Source of the DNA: Armatimonadota bacterium
Lineage (GTDB): Bacteria; Armatimonadota; Fimbriimonadia; Fimbriimonadales; ATM1
Direction: 5' to 3'
DNA length: 64,000 nt
Assembly (NCBI GenBank): GCA_003577165.1
Contig: QEUM01000010.1
Span: 1-64,000 of the forward strand
Part shown: positions 53,339 to 61,839 of the stretch, piece after piece
Layout of the letters: each line of letters starts with the position of its first letter
How positions within the stretch are numbered: the first letter of the stretch is position 1
The notes under the pieces: model-generated
The model's database searches: none
What the model saw: the letters and a program-made list of their open reading frames with translations, nothing else
What the model was told of the DNA's origin: nothing
Program-made: the position numbers and the translations under genes

Positions 53339-53848
53339 CTACTTCACGGCGATGCCCTTGGCTTTGAGGGTCTTACGTATGCGAGCCTCGTCGAACCCGC
53401 ACATTCGATCGAGAACGACGCCCTTGCTGTCCACGACGTAGTTCGATGGATAGGCTTGGATGCCGAACTTCTTGTGGACTTCGGTCGGAGCCATCAGCGG
53501 CGTCAATTCGAATCCGTTCTCTCCGAAATACTTCTTGATCGTGTCCGCCGAGTCTCCGATGTTCATCGCCAACATCCCAAGACCGGAGGCTTTTCCTTCC
53601 GCGTACAGTTTCTGAAGGTGAGGCAACTCCTCACGGCAGCCCCCTCAGTTGTAGAACCAGAAGTTGATCAGGGTCGCCTTGTTCTTCTTGACGTAGTCGA
53701 GCAACTTGACTTTCGCGCCCGTGTGGGTCGGGATCTCGTAGTCGGGGATCGTCTGCCCGACCTTGAGCATCTGCTTTTCGTACTCAGGAAAGGTCTGAGG
53801 CGGAACGGCCAGAGCGCAAGTGGCGACCGCCAGCGTGGTTAGTATCAT
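53339..53848 (-). CDS. TlpA/thioredoxin-like selenoprotein candidate (Sec-Gly-Gly-Cys active site), exported
   Basis: One minus-strand frame runs from ATG 53848 to a stop at 53339, interrupted only by TGA at 53647-53645. With Sec there, the product has 169 residues. A signal peptide (MILTTLAVATCALA) is followed by VGQTIPDYEIPTHTGAKVKL and ATLINFWFYN, the usual strand before a TlpA active site, then Sec68-Gly-Gly-Cys71 and REELPHLQKLYAEG. This is exactly where TlpA has CxxC, and the downstream VHKKFGIQAYPSNYVVDSKG is the cis-Pro region. So UGA replaces the first, nucleophilic Cys. A hairpin starts 10 nt after the UGA. A chance point mutation at precisely this residue with a SECIS-like hairpin is much less likely. 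Confidence 0.85.
53618..53634 (-). promoter_or_regulatory. Candidate bacterial SECIS hairpin
   Basis: In the mRNA, GUGAGG-AGUUG-CCUCAC is a perfect 6-bp stem with a 5-nt loop. It starts 10 nt after the UGA; the loop G is the 18th nucleotide after UGA and is followed by U. The total of 17 nt matches the minimal fdhF-type upper stem-loop. The 5.3-kb gene has the same spacing. Confidence 0.75.
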
Positions 53849-53982
53849 GTGAGCCTCCAGTGGGACGTCACCAGGCGTCCCTCACGCAGGATGATACGCC
53901 ATACTCCCGGGTACGAAGCCCTAATGCCTCGGCCTAAAGCCCCGGCTACCGGGTAATTGGTCGGTGGAAAGGGAGGTTCACT

Positions 53983-55251
53983 CTGTTTAGAGCCATCTTT
54001 GTCGCTTGTTCGCTGCTCGCCGCGTCGCTCGGCGCCGCGCAGACGCTTTCGCTCATGGAGGCGCTCGAAATGGCTCGCGAGAACAACGGGACACTCGCCG
54101 CCGCCCTAAAGTCCCGCGAGTCGGCCGAGTCCTCCGTTCGCTCTGCGATGTCGGCCTTCTGGCCGACGATCACGCCACAGTATCGGCACACGAACACCCG
54201 CATCGATCCGGGCCTGTTCACGGGCACGACTAGAACGGACGAGTTGGGCATCTTCGCCAACTGGACTCTCCTCGACGGAGGACAGAGGTGGTTCTCGCTC
54301 GAGCGTGCGAAGCGGATGAGTCAGGCGAGCGCATACCAAACCGTGTGGACCATGCGCCAGGTTCTGTTCAACGTCGTCGTTCAGTACTACGATGCTCTGC
54401 GAAGCAACGAACTGCTCAAAGTGGCGGATGCTCAGGTGGCCCGCGCGAAGCAGGCGCTCGAAATCACGCAGAAGCAGGTCGAGATGGAGATCGCAGCCGC
54501 CAAAGACATCCTTCAAGCGAAAGCCGATTTGGCAAACGCGGTGGTGAATCAACTCACGGCGAAGAATGCGGTGAAATCGTCTCATGCGTCTCTCAAAGCG
54601 ACGATCGGTTGGCCCTCGAGAGAAGATTTGCCGGAACTGACAGAGCCTCAGCGAATCGGCGAAATCGCGCCCGAGTTGACCATCGATCAAGCATGGGAGG
54701 AAGGGATCAAAAACCGCCCGGACTTAATGGACTCGCAGAGGCGAATCGAAGCCTCGAAGTTCGACGTTTTGAATGCGAAGCGGTCGGCCGGCCTCGACTG
54801 GTCGCTCAACCTCAGCTACGATCGAACGTTTGAATCAGAGGACTTTGGGCAGCGCGCGCTCACCTTCTTAGTTCACTTTCCGCTGTTCGATGGCGGCTTC
54901 TCGAGGGAACTCGTCAAACAGTCCGAACTTTCGTTCGAAGCGAGCCAGAAGTTGTTCGACCAGGATCTTCGTGACGTTCGTTCTGAGATCGAAAGCGCGT
55001 TCTATTCCTGGAAGCAGAATCAGGAACGCCTCGGCGCCGCTGAGTCGGCGCTCGAAGCGGCGCGAGAGAACTTCAAGGCTGCAATCGAGAGCCAGGACGC
55101 CGGTGTTGCGAGCATCGTTGAGGTGACGAACGCACAGGTTTCACTTGTGACTGCGGAGACGAACTACGTCGAGGCGGTGTACGACTTCTACATCAGCGAA
55201 GTCCAATTGCGGCTGGTGATCGGTGAGCCGATGCCCGGTGAAGAGAAGTGA
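53983..55251 (+). CDS. TolC-family outer-membrane efflux protein, probable CTG start
   Basis: About 422 residues if translation begins at CTG 53983, preceded by GGGAGG with a 6-nt gap. That start completes a signal peptide (LFRAIFVACSLLAASLGAAQ); the first in-frame ATG (54055) would delete it, and no GTG or TTG is available. Two TolC-like repeats follow, with SLMEALEMARENNGTLAAAL as the standard opening and ILQAKADLANAVVNQLTAKN and FYSWKQNQERLGAAESALEA in the helical barrel. It forms the outer-membrane channel of an export system; an ABC ATPase is coupled by a GTGA overlap. Confidence 0.85.
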   Translation: MFRAIFVACSLLAASLGAAQTLSLMEALEMARENNGTLAAALKSRESAESSVRSAMSAFWPTITPQYRHTNTRIDPGLFTGTTRTDELGIFANWTLLDGGQRWFSLERAKRMSQASAYQTVWTMRQVLFNVVVQYYDALRSNELLKVADAQVARAKQALEITQKQVEMEIAAAKDILQAKADLANAVVNQLTAKNAVKSSHASLKATIGWPSREDLPELTEPQRIGEIAPELTIDQAWEEGIKNRPDLMDSQRRIEASKFDVLNAKRSAGLDWSLNLSYDRTFESEDFGQRALTFLVHFPLFDGGFSRELVKQSELSFEASQKLFDQDLRDVRSEIESAFYSWKQNQERLGAAESALEAARENFKAAIESQDAGVASIVEVTNAQVSLVTAETNYVEAVYDFYISEVQLRLVIGEPMPGEEK

Positions 55252-55997
55252 GCGAGCCCGTCATCTCGGTGCGACACCTTTCCAAGGACTACGACATGGG
55301 AAAGGTCGTGGTTCACGCGCTGCGTGACGTGAGCCTCGACATCATGCCCGGCGAATTCGTGGCTGTCACGGGACCATCGGGTTCTGGAAAGTCCACGTTC
55401 ATGAATCTGCTCGGGTGCCTCGACAGGCCGACACGGGGCGAGTACTTCCTGCAAGGCCGTTCCGTCTCCGAACTCTCGGATGCAGAACTCGCGGTGATTC
55501 GCAATCGCATGATCGGTTTCATCTTCCAATCGTACAATCTCTTGCCGCGCACCACCGCGCTTCAGAACGTCGAGCTTCCGTTGGTCTACGGAGGGACTGG
55601 CAGCCGGCGGGAGAAGGCCGCCAAGGCGCTCGAGCGCGTCGGGCTGCAGCAGCGAATGGATCACCGGCCGAACGAGTTGTCCGGCGGACAGCAGCAGAGG
55701 GTCGCCATCGCACGAGCCATCGTCAACGACCCGGTCATCATCCTCGCAGACGAGCCGACGGGCAACCTCGACACTCGCACGGGCGAGGAGATCCTGGCCC
55801 TGTTCCAGGAACTCAACCGCGAGGGCCGAACCGTCGTGCTGGTGACCCACGAGCCGGATGTCGTCCAGCACTGCACGAGGGTGATCCGGTTCCGGGACGG
55901 CCACCTGGTGGCGGACGAGCCCGTGACCGAACGCCTCGATGCCCGCGACGTGCTGGCCTCGCTCCCGCCGCCGGAACCGGAGTATGCCGAAGCCTAG
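55248..55997 (+). CDS. ABC transporter ATPase, LolD/MacB type
   Basis: 249 residues from GTG 55248 overlapping the TolC stop. Walker A GPSGSGKSTFMN, signature LSGGQQQRVAIARAI, Walker B VIILADEPTGNLD and H-loop VVLVTHEPD are all intact. KDYDMGKVVVHALRDVSLDI at the N-terminus is characteristic of the MacB/LolD/FtsE-like subfamily. The expected permease and membrane-fusion partner are not adjacent. Confidence 0.92.
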   Translation: MSEPVISVRHLSKDYDMGKVVVHALRDVSLDIMPGEFVAVTGPSGSGKSTFMNLLGCLDRPTRGEYFLQGRSVSELSDAELAVIRNRMIGFIFQSYNLLPRTTALQNVELPLVYGGTGSRREKAAKALERVGLQQRMDHRPNELSGGQQQRVAIARAIVNDPVIILADEPTGNLDTRTGEEILALFQELNREGRTVVLVTHEPDVVQHCTRVIRFRDGHLVADEPVTERLDARDVLASLPPPEPEYAEA

Positions 55998-56024
55998 GCC
56001 CGGGTCCCGCTGAGACCGGGGGCC
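55997..56024 (+). terminator. GC-rich hairpin after the ABC ATPase gene
   Basis: The arms GGCCCGGGTC and GACCGGGGGCC pair with one G-G mismatch and a bulge, loop CCGCTGA. It overlaps the ATPase stop codon and lacks a T-tract, so termination strength is doubtful. Confidence 0.35.
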
Positions 56025-56087
56025 GCCCACGCCGATAATCTCTCTGGGGCCGGAGTCATCCTGCGGCGCCTGGAGGGTTCGTTTCGA

Positions 56088-56492
56088 GTGACCGAATTTC
56101 GCGCCAAGGGCATCAGTGAGTATCGCCGGCAGAGCGTCAACAGCGCTTCCCCCATACAACTCGTCGTGATGCTCTATGACGGTGCGCTTCGAGCCTGCGA
56201 GGCAGCCGCAGCCGCGATGGAGGGGGGGAACCTCCAGAGGCAGCACGAGCAGTTGCTCCGTGCCCAAAAGATTCTCACCGAACTGTCGGGAAGCCTCGAC
56301 ATGGACGGCGGAGGGGAGATTGCGAAGAATCTGTTCGGCCTCTACGCGTACTGCCTGAACGAACTCGTTACCGCGAATATCGACGACGATCCAGCGCCAG
56401 TGCGACGCTGCATCCGAGTGCTCAGCGAACTGAGGGGCGCGTGGGCGGAACTCAACGAAAGGCCCCCGCAGGAGGCGAAACATGCAGCATGA
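56088..56492 (+). CDS. fliS: Flagellar export chaperone FliS
   Basis: 134 residues from GTG 56088. It binds the flagellin C-terminus in the cytosol and stops early polymerisation. The start FRAKGISEYRRQSVNSASPI, followed by QLVVMLYDGALRACEAA, is the FliS signature (Y....V.[ST].[ST]P..L...LYDGA). The four-helix length is normal. FliT-like gene overlaps by 11 bp. It is evidence that the organism is flagellated; no other flagellar gene is in the window. Confidence 0.92.
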   Translation: MTEFRAKGISEYRRQSVNSASPIQLVVMLYDGALRACEAAAAAMEGGNLQRQHEQLLRAQKILTELSGSLDMDGGGEIAKNLFGLYAYCLNELVTANIDDDPAPVRRCIRVLSELRGAWAELNERPPQEAKHAA

Positions 56493-56820
56493 GCGAAACG
56501 CATGCGTGCTTGCGGAGAAACTGATGGCGGTCACGCTCGCAGCGCACGCTTCGATCCGTGACGACGATTGGCAGACCGCCGGGCAACTGCTCAGACGACG
56601 CGACCAACTCTTGACACAGTTGGAGGCGTGCGAGAACCTGCCGGATGCTCAAGCCGTGCTTGAGCAGATCCAGGGCGCCGAAGAATCACTGTTCGCGCTC
56701 ATCGACAAGAAGGCGTGCGAGGCCTTCGCTGAGGTCGCCAGAAACCACCAGGTTCGTTCCGCCGCGATCGCCTACGCAGGCGAGAGAAGAAAGTACGGCC
56801 ATCTCGAAGACGTAGGGTAG
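56482..56820 (+). CDS. FliT-like flagellar chaperone
   Basis: 112 residues, all-helical, overlapping fliS. Position and size match FliT: charged helices around SIRDDDWQTAGQLLRRRDQLL and ESLFALIDKKACEAFAEVAR. FliT sequences are poorly conserved, so the call rests largely on context. Confidence 0.65.
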   Translation: MQHERNACVLAEKLMAVTLAAHASIRDDDWQTAGQLLRRRDQLLTQLEACENLPDAQAVLEQIQGAEESLFALIDKKACEAFAEVARNHQVRSAAIAYAGERRKYGHLEDVG

Positions 56821-56876
56821 CGCTCCTCGACCCAATCCTCCCACACACAAGCCCGCCTACAGGGTATCCCTAAGCC

Positions 56877-57752
56877 ATGCCAGTCGTTCTCGACGGCGCG
56901 ATGGGTACGGAACTGCAGCGGCGTGGGCTCGACACGAGCCTTCCTTTGTGGTCTGCGCGCGCGCTCATCGAGGCGCCGGACGAAGTTGTGAAAATCCACC
57001 AGGACTACGTAACGGCGGGAGCCGACGTGTTGACCACAAACAGTTTCCGAACCCACCGAAGGTCGCTGGAAAAGGCGCAATTGGGCGAGCAAGCGATGCG
57101 CCTGACGAGGCTCTCCGTTGAACTCGCTCGCACCGCCGCGTCAATGAGTTCAGGCGCCGTGAAAGTCGCGGGCTCGATCTCGCCGCTCGAAGACTGCTAC
57201 CGCCCGGACTTGTCTCCGAATGACTTCGGGCGTGAATTCCATGGAATCGCGTCGCATTTGGCGGACGCCGGATGCGATCTGCTGCTGGTCGAGACGATGA
57301 ACAACGGCCGCGAAGCAGAGGCGGCCACTCGCGCTGCGGTCGACACGGGCTTGCCCGTGTGGGTGAGCCTCAATCCTTCAAATGCCGATCCCGCGCGGCT
57401 GTTGAGCGGCGAGTCGCTCGCCGACGTAGCGAAGAGTATCGAATCACTGGGAGTGGCGGCGATCCTTGTGAACTGCGCCCCCCCGGAGGTCATCGAGTCG
57501 GCTCTGAGAGTTCTGCGCGGCGCGGTTCGAACCAGGATCGGCGCCTACTCTAACAACGGCCTGCCCGACGAACAGAGCGGTTGGCGATTCGATTCCGACT
57601 TACCCGTCCGTGAGTTCGTTCTCCACTGCCGCCGACTCGTGGAAATTGGTGCGGACATCGTTGGCGGGTGTTGCGGAACTCGACCGGAGCACATCGAAGC
57701 GCTGTCTCGCGACTTGCGAAGCGGCGACCGCACAACGGAGGCGATGCACTGA
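56877..57752 (+). CDS. Homocysteine S-methyltransferase family protein
   Basis: 291 residues, zinc-dependent TIM barrel. The start VVLDGAMGTELQRRGLDT and the TTNSFRTHRRSLEKA segment are characteristic. The three zinc-binding cysteines are visible: NCAPPE and GGCCGTRPEHI. It probably makes methionine from homocysteine using S-methylmethionine or SAM, or a related thiol substrate. Confidence 0.92.
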   Translation: MPVVLDGAMGTELQRRGLDTSLPLWSARALIEAPDEVVKIHQDYVTAGADVLTTNSFRTHRRSLEKAQLGEQAMRLTRLSVELARTAASMSSGAVKVAGSISPLEDCYRPDLSPNDFGREFHGIASHLADAGCDLLLVETMNNGREAEAATRAAVDTGLPVWVSLNPSNADPARLLSGESLADVAKSIESLGVAAILVNCAPPEVIESALRVLRGAVRTRIGAYSNNGLPDEQSGWRFDSDLPVREFVLHCRRLVEIGADIVGGCCGTRPEHIEALSRDLRSGDRTTEAMH

Positions 57753-57753
57753 A

Positions 57754-58782
57754 TTGAGAAGGACGGTCGGCTCGTTCCTTGTCATCTTGATCGTCGCAGC
57801 AGCGACGTTCCTTCTAATCAAGTTCGGATTCGAGCGGCCCGTCGTCATCCCAGAAAAGCAGTCGGGCCTGAGAATCGCGACTTACAACATCGCCTGGATG
57901 GGCGAGGGAATGACGCCGGAACGAGTGGCGAACCTTCGGTCGGTTCTTGCGAACCTGAAGGCGGACATCGTGGCGGTCCAGGAAGCGGAAAGCCTGAAGG
58001 CGATGCGGCGAGTGTTCGGGAGGGAGTGGCAGATTGCGATGTTGAACGATCCTTCCGAACTTCAAGAACTTGCGCTCGCCGTTCGCCTGCCTTCGAAAGT
58101 GCTATCTCGCTCGATGGTCTTTCCGGACTCGTCCCTCGACGACGCGTTTCCCGGAAAGCGCGACGTGCTTCGGGTTGTGGTGCGACCGCCGAGCGGAAAC
58201 GACATCGTCTTCTACGTCGTGCATATGAAGAGCCGGCGCGGTGGAAGGATTGAAACCGATCCTCAGCGCATCAAGGCTTGCGCCCTGCTCGCGAGTCGCT
58301 TGGAGAAGTCCAAGGACGAACGGATTGTCGTATTGGGCGACTTCAACGACTATCCCGACGACCGCAGCGTGAACATTCTGGAGACGGGCGACCCGAATGC
58401 GAAGGGCGAGATGGAGGAGCGCCCGGGCCGCCTCTTCATTAACCTGGCAGAAGACCTCGCGAAGCGGGAGTGCGTCTCACTCGAACTCCACGCGCGGTTC
58501 CGCGGAAGGCCGATGCAACCCGTCGTCTACGGGGCGAGGTGGGACAACAACCGACTTCAAGGCGTGAAGTACCGGTTTCCGGATGACGTCAACGTCACGC
58601 AGGCTCTGTTCGACCAGATTCTGATCAGTCACTCGCTCAAAGATGCGGTGATAGGGCGGCCGTTCGTGTACGCGGGCGCGGATGCGCTTCGGGGAGCAGA
58701 GGCGAGGCGATTGGAGGGTGGCCGGCAGGAGGGGTCGCTCGCGTCCGACCACTTGCCGGTTTGCGTCGACCTGCGCCCTTAG
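57754..58782 (+). CDS. Membrane-anchored endonuclease/exonuclease/phosphatase-family protein
   Basis: About 342 residues from TTG 57754, two bases after the previous stop; GGAGG lies 12 nt upstream. An N-terminal helix (VGSFLVILIVAAATFLLIKF) anchors it. The EEP domain shows LRIATYNIAWMGEG (Asn/metal motif), IVAVQEAESLKAM (Glu ligand), FYVVHMKSRRGG (His), VVLGDFNDYPDD (DxN) and ASDHLPVCVDLRP (catalytic DH). It may hydrolyse extracellular nucleic acid or phosphoesters. It overlaps the convergent coaBC end by 4 bp. Confidence 0.88.
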   Translation: MRRTVGSFLVILIVAAATFLLIKFGFERPVVIPEKQSGLRIATYNIAWMGEGMTPERVANLRSVLANLKADIVAVQEAESLKAMRRVFGREWQIAMLNDPSELQELALAVRLPSKVLSRSMVFPDSSLDDAFPGKRDVLRVVVRPPSGNDIVFYVVHMKSRRGGRIETDPQRIKACALLASRLEKSKDERIVVLGDFNDYPDDRSVNILETGDPNAKGEMEERPGRLFINLAEDLAKRECVSLELHARFRGRPMQPVVYGARWDNNRLQGVKYRFPDDVNVTQALFDQILISHSLKDAVIGRPFVYAGADALRGAEARRLEGGRQEGSLASDHLPVCVDLRP

Positions 58783-59978
58783 TTCTTTCCAGGGGGGGCC
58801 ATCAGCGGGCGCAAGGCTTCGAGCAGCCTCATCGCGACGACGAGTTTCGAGGAGCGCGGAATCTCGATCTTGGAGCCGTCTCGAAAGAGGACGGTGACCT
58901 CATTGTCGTCCGAATCGAATCCGATGTCCGATCTCGACACGTCGTTTGCGGCGATGGCGGAAAGCCCCTTCTTCTCCAACTTCGCTCGAGCGGCCGCTTC
59001 GACCTCGCTCACTTCGGCGGCGAATCCGCAGACGACAAGTTCGGGGAACTTCTCTGCCACGGTTGCCACGATGTCCTGTGTCGGCGCGAGTTCGACCGTC
59101 AGATCTCCGTCGCGCCGGATCTTGTCGGACCGAGGCTCCTTCGGCGTGAAGTCCGCGACCGCGGCCGCCGCGACGAAGAGATCGGCGTTTTGGCAAGCGT
59201 TGAGCGCGCTCGTCAGCATCTCGGAGGCGGTCTCCACTCTCCGGGTGTCGGCTCTGGGTGGGGGCGTGAGGCAGGTCGGACCCGTGATCAGCACGACCTC
59301 GGCCCCCATCTGAATGGCGGCTCTGGCGATGGCGTATCCCATCTTTCCGCTCGAACGGTTCGTGAGAATTCGAACCGGATCCAGCGGCTCGGCAGTCGGC
59401 CCCGCGGTCACCACGACACGGGTCCCGCGATAGAGGTCCGAGCGCATCGCCGCTTGAAGCGTCGCCTCGACGATGACTTGTGTCGGCGCGAGTTTTCCCT
59501 GACCGTGCTCGCCGCAGGCCACATCGCCTTCGGTCGGCTCGACGACGATCGCGCCCCGATCTCTTAGAGCCTTAAGGTTCTGCTGCGTCGCTTCGTGCGA
59601 GAACATCTCGGGATTCATCGCGGGCGCAACGACGAGCGGGGCGGTGGAGGCGACGGCGATCGTGGAAAACATGTCTTCGCTTCGGCCAGCCGCAAGTCGG
59701 GCCAGCGCATTCGCGCTTGCGGGGCAGACGAGGAGAACATCGGCGTCCCTCGCCCAGTCTATGTGCGCCATTCTCCCGGGCTTGGGTTCGTCGAAGGCGT
59801 CCGTGAGAGCTGGATTTCCGGTGAGGGCCTCGAAAAGGGTCGCTGTCACAAACTCCGCAGCCCCGCGAGACAGGCACACGCGAACCTCGAAGCCGGCACG
59901 CATCAGATCGCGAGCGACGTCCGCCGCGCGGTACGCGGCCACGCTTCCCGTAACTCCCATGACGACGACGCCCTTCAT
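58779..59978 (-). CDS. coaBC: Bifunctional phosphopantothenoylcysteine decarboxylase/synthetase
   Basis: 399 residues; two steps of coenzyme A synthesis. The CoaC flavoprotein half starts VVVMGVTGSVAAYRAADVAR, with VAPAMNPEM and ACGEHGQGKLA (active-site Cys). The CoaB half begins near residue 187 with VVVTAGPTAEPLDPVRILTN and contains PKEPRSDKIRRD and ANDVSRSDIGFDSDDNEV. ATG overlaps the gmk stop (ATGA). Confidence 0.96.
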   Translation of the reverse strand: MKGVVVMGVTGSVAAYRAADVARDLMRAGFEVRVCLSRGAAEFVTATLFEALTGNPALTDAFDEPKPGRMAHIDWARDADVLLVCPASANALARLAAGRSEDMFSTIAVASTAPLVVAPAMNPEMFSHEATQQNLKALRDRGAIVVEPTEGDVACGEHGQGKLAPTQVIVEATLQAAMRSDLYRGTRVVVTAGPTAEPLDPVRILTNRSSGKMGYAIARAAIQMGAEVVLITGPTCLTPPPRADTRRVETASEMLTSALNACQNADLFVAAAAVADFTPKEPRSDKIRRDGDLTVELAPTQDIVATVAEKFPELVVCGFAAEVSEVEAAARAKLEKKGLSAIAANDVSRSDIGFDSDDNEVTVLFRDGSKIEIPRSSKLVVAMRLLEALRPLMAPPGKN

Positions 59979-60535
59979 GCGGCGACTTCCCCAAAGACCG
60001 CCTCGTCGAGTTCGCGCACCGCTTCCTCCACGACATCGTTGACGATCTGCACTTTGTATTGCGACACGAAAGCCATTTCACGCTTGGCGTTTTCCAGCCT
60101 CGTTCTCAGCGATTCCGCCGTTTCAGTGCCGCGAGCGCGAAGCCTTCGTTCGAGTTCCTCCAGGCTTGGTGGGAGCAGGAACACGGTGATCGCTTCCGGC
60201 ATGACGTTCACGACATCCATCGCGCCCTGAACATCGATTTGCAGCACGACCGTCTTGCCCTGGGCCAGGAGCCTTTCGACGTCGGATCGAGGGCTTCCGT
60301 AGCGATCTCCGTGCACGTCTTTATGCTCCAGGAACTCGCCCCGCTCCACCATCTCCTGAAATTCGTCGTCCGTGACGAACTGATAATGCACTCCGTCCAC
60401 CTCACCGCTTCTCGGTTCGCGGGTCGTAAATGTCAGCACGCGCGCCACGTCCGGCCGCAGGGACTTCCATGCGTTGAGGACGGTGTCCTTCCCGCTGCCG
60501 CTCGGGCCGGAGAGGATGACGAGTTTTCCGGCCAT
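59975..60535 (-). CDS. gmk: Guanylate kinase
   Basis: 186 residues; GMP to GDP. P-loop GPSGSGKDT (Asp in place of the usual Ser/Thr after Lys, as GKDT), TTREPRSGEVDGVHYQFV and FLEHKDVHGDRYGSP fit Gmk. Between gmk and coaBC many bacteria have rpoZ; here the genes overlap and no omega-subunit gene fits. The start ATG overlaps the stop of the yvcK-like gene by one base. Confidence 0.95.
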   Translation of the reverse strand: MAGKLVILSGPSGSGKDTVLNAWKSLRPDVARVLTFTTREPRSGEVDGVHYQFVTDDEFQEMVERGEFLEHKDVHGDRYGSPRSDVERLLAQGKTVVLQIDVQGAMDVVNVMPEAITVFLLPPSLEELERRLRARGTETAESLRTRLENAKREMAFVSQYKVQIVNDVVEEAVRELDEAVFGEVAA

Positions 60536-61839
60536 CAGCCGACCATCCTCATGATCGCGTCAGCGATTCTCAGTGGATCATGCCGCACGACGTCGGTTTC
60601 CGAAATGAGGTTGCCCGCAACCGGCCGCAGGCCCATTGCCCGAATTCGATCCGAATCCGGTTCGACAAACTCCTGTCCAACTTCGGCGTATCGCTTCAGC
60701 AGGTATTGCGTCGGCATCGCTTTGTTGATCAGAACGTAATCGAAAACCCTCCGCTTAACGTTCGCTTCGATCGCGTGCACGTGATCGCTGGCTGAGAACT
60801 GGTCGCTCTCTCCCGGCTGGGTCATGACATTGCAAACGTAAACTTTTGTTGCGGGCGAATCCGCAATCGCCTCTGCGATTCCGGGCACGAGGAGGGGCGG
60901 GATCACGCTGGTGAAAACTGATCCTGGGCCGACGACGATGATGTCTGCTTCCGCGATCGCATCGAGAACGGGAGCGTAAGCCTGGACGTTGGGAGGATCC
61001 AAGTAGATTCGCCTGACTCTCAAGCGAGATTGAGCGATGGCCGTTTCGCCGCACAGGATCGAGCCGTCTTCCATTTCGGCGCGAAGCCGAACGGATTCGA
61101 GGGTCGCCGGGAGCGCTTTGCCGCGAATCGCGAGGACCTTTCCGATCTCCTCCACGGCTTTGTCGAAATCGCCTGTGAGATCAACCATCGCCGCGATGAG
61201 CAGGTTGCCCGTGCTGTGTCCGCTCAGCGAGCCGGACGCGCCTTCAAAGCGGTGCTGGAAGAGGTCGGTCATCGTCTTCTCTGCGTCTGCGAGCGCGACG
61301 AGGCAGTTTCTGATGTCGCCAGGAGGCAGGATGCCCTTGTCTTCGATCAGTTTCCCGCTCGAGCCGCCGTCATCCGTGACCGTCACGACGGCTGTGATGC
61401 GGTTCGTTCGCTGCTTAAGACCTCGCAAAAGCGTCGAGAGACCAGTGCCCCCCCCGATCGCCACGACGCTCGGTCCCGCCGAGAGCGCGTGAAGTTTCAA
61501 TATCGTTCCGACGATCTTTCCCTGATAGTTCGGATTGAGAGTCCTCATAATCTCGCGCATGAGGTTTTTGAGCCCGACGAACACCACGTATCCGCCGAGA
61601 ATCAGGAGCGCCCCGGAGAGATAGTGCTTCGCGACCGGCACCTGCGAAGCCTCCACGAACACGGAAAGCAGCCCATTCACAAGGTTGCCGATGCCGGCCA
61701 AGATCGGCTTCAACAGCAGGTCGAAAGAGAGCGCGACGCCCACAAGGAACATCGCAACGCCCGCGAGCACGGTGTAGAGCGCGCGGCGAAATGCCGCTGC
61801 GCTCGAAAGCCACCTCTTGATCTTATGCGGTCTTTTCAC
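60535..61839 (-). CDS. YvcK/CofD-like protein (gluconeogenesis factor family) with N-terminal membrane anchor
   Basis: 434 residues. Two hydrophobic N-terminal segments (RRALYTVLAGVAMFLVGVAL, HYLSGALLILGGYVVFVGL) precede the CofD-like domain, starting VVAIGGGTGLSTLLRGLKQR with TVTDDGGSSGKLIEDKGI and LPPGDIRNCLVALAD. Soluble YvcK binds UDP-GlcNAc and supports cell shape; membrane-anchored forms occur in some phyla. It overlaps both neighbours and belongs to the holin-like/gmk/coaBC operon. Confidence 0.9.
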   Translation of the reverse strand: MKRPHKIKRWLSSAAAFRRALYTVLAGVAMFLVGVALSFDLLLKPILAGIGNLVNGLLSVFVEASQVPVAKHYLSGALLILGGYVVFVGLKNLMREIMRTLNPNYQGKIVGTILKLHALSAGPSVVAIGGGTGLSTLLRGLKQRTNRITAVVTVTDDGGSSGKLIEDKGILPPGDIRNCLVALADAEKTMTDLFQHRFEGASGSLSGHSTGNLLIAAMVDLTGDFDKAVEEIGKVLAIRGKALPATLESVRLRAEMEDGSILCGETAIAQSRLRVRRIYLDPPNVQAYAPVLDAIAEADIIVVGPGSVFTSVIPPLLVPGIAEAIADSPATKVYVCNVMTQPGESDQFSASDHVHAIEANVKRRVFDYVLINKAMPTQYLLKRYAEVGQEFVEPDSDRIRAMGLRPVAGNLISETDVVRHDPLRIADAIMRMVG

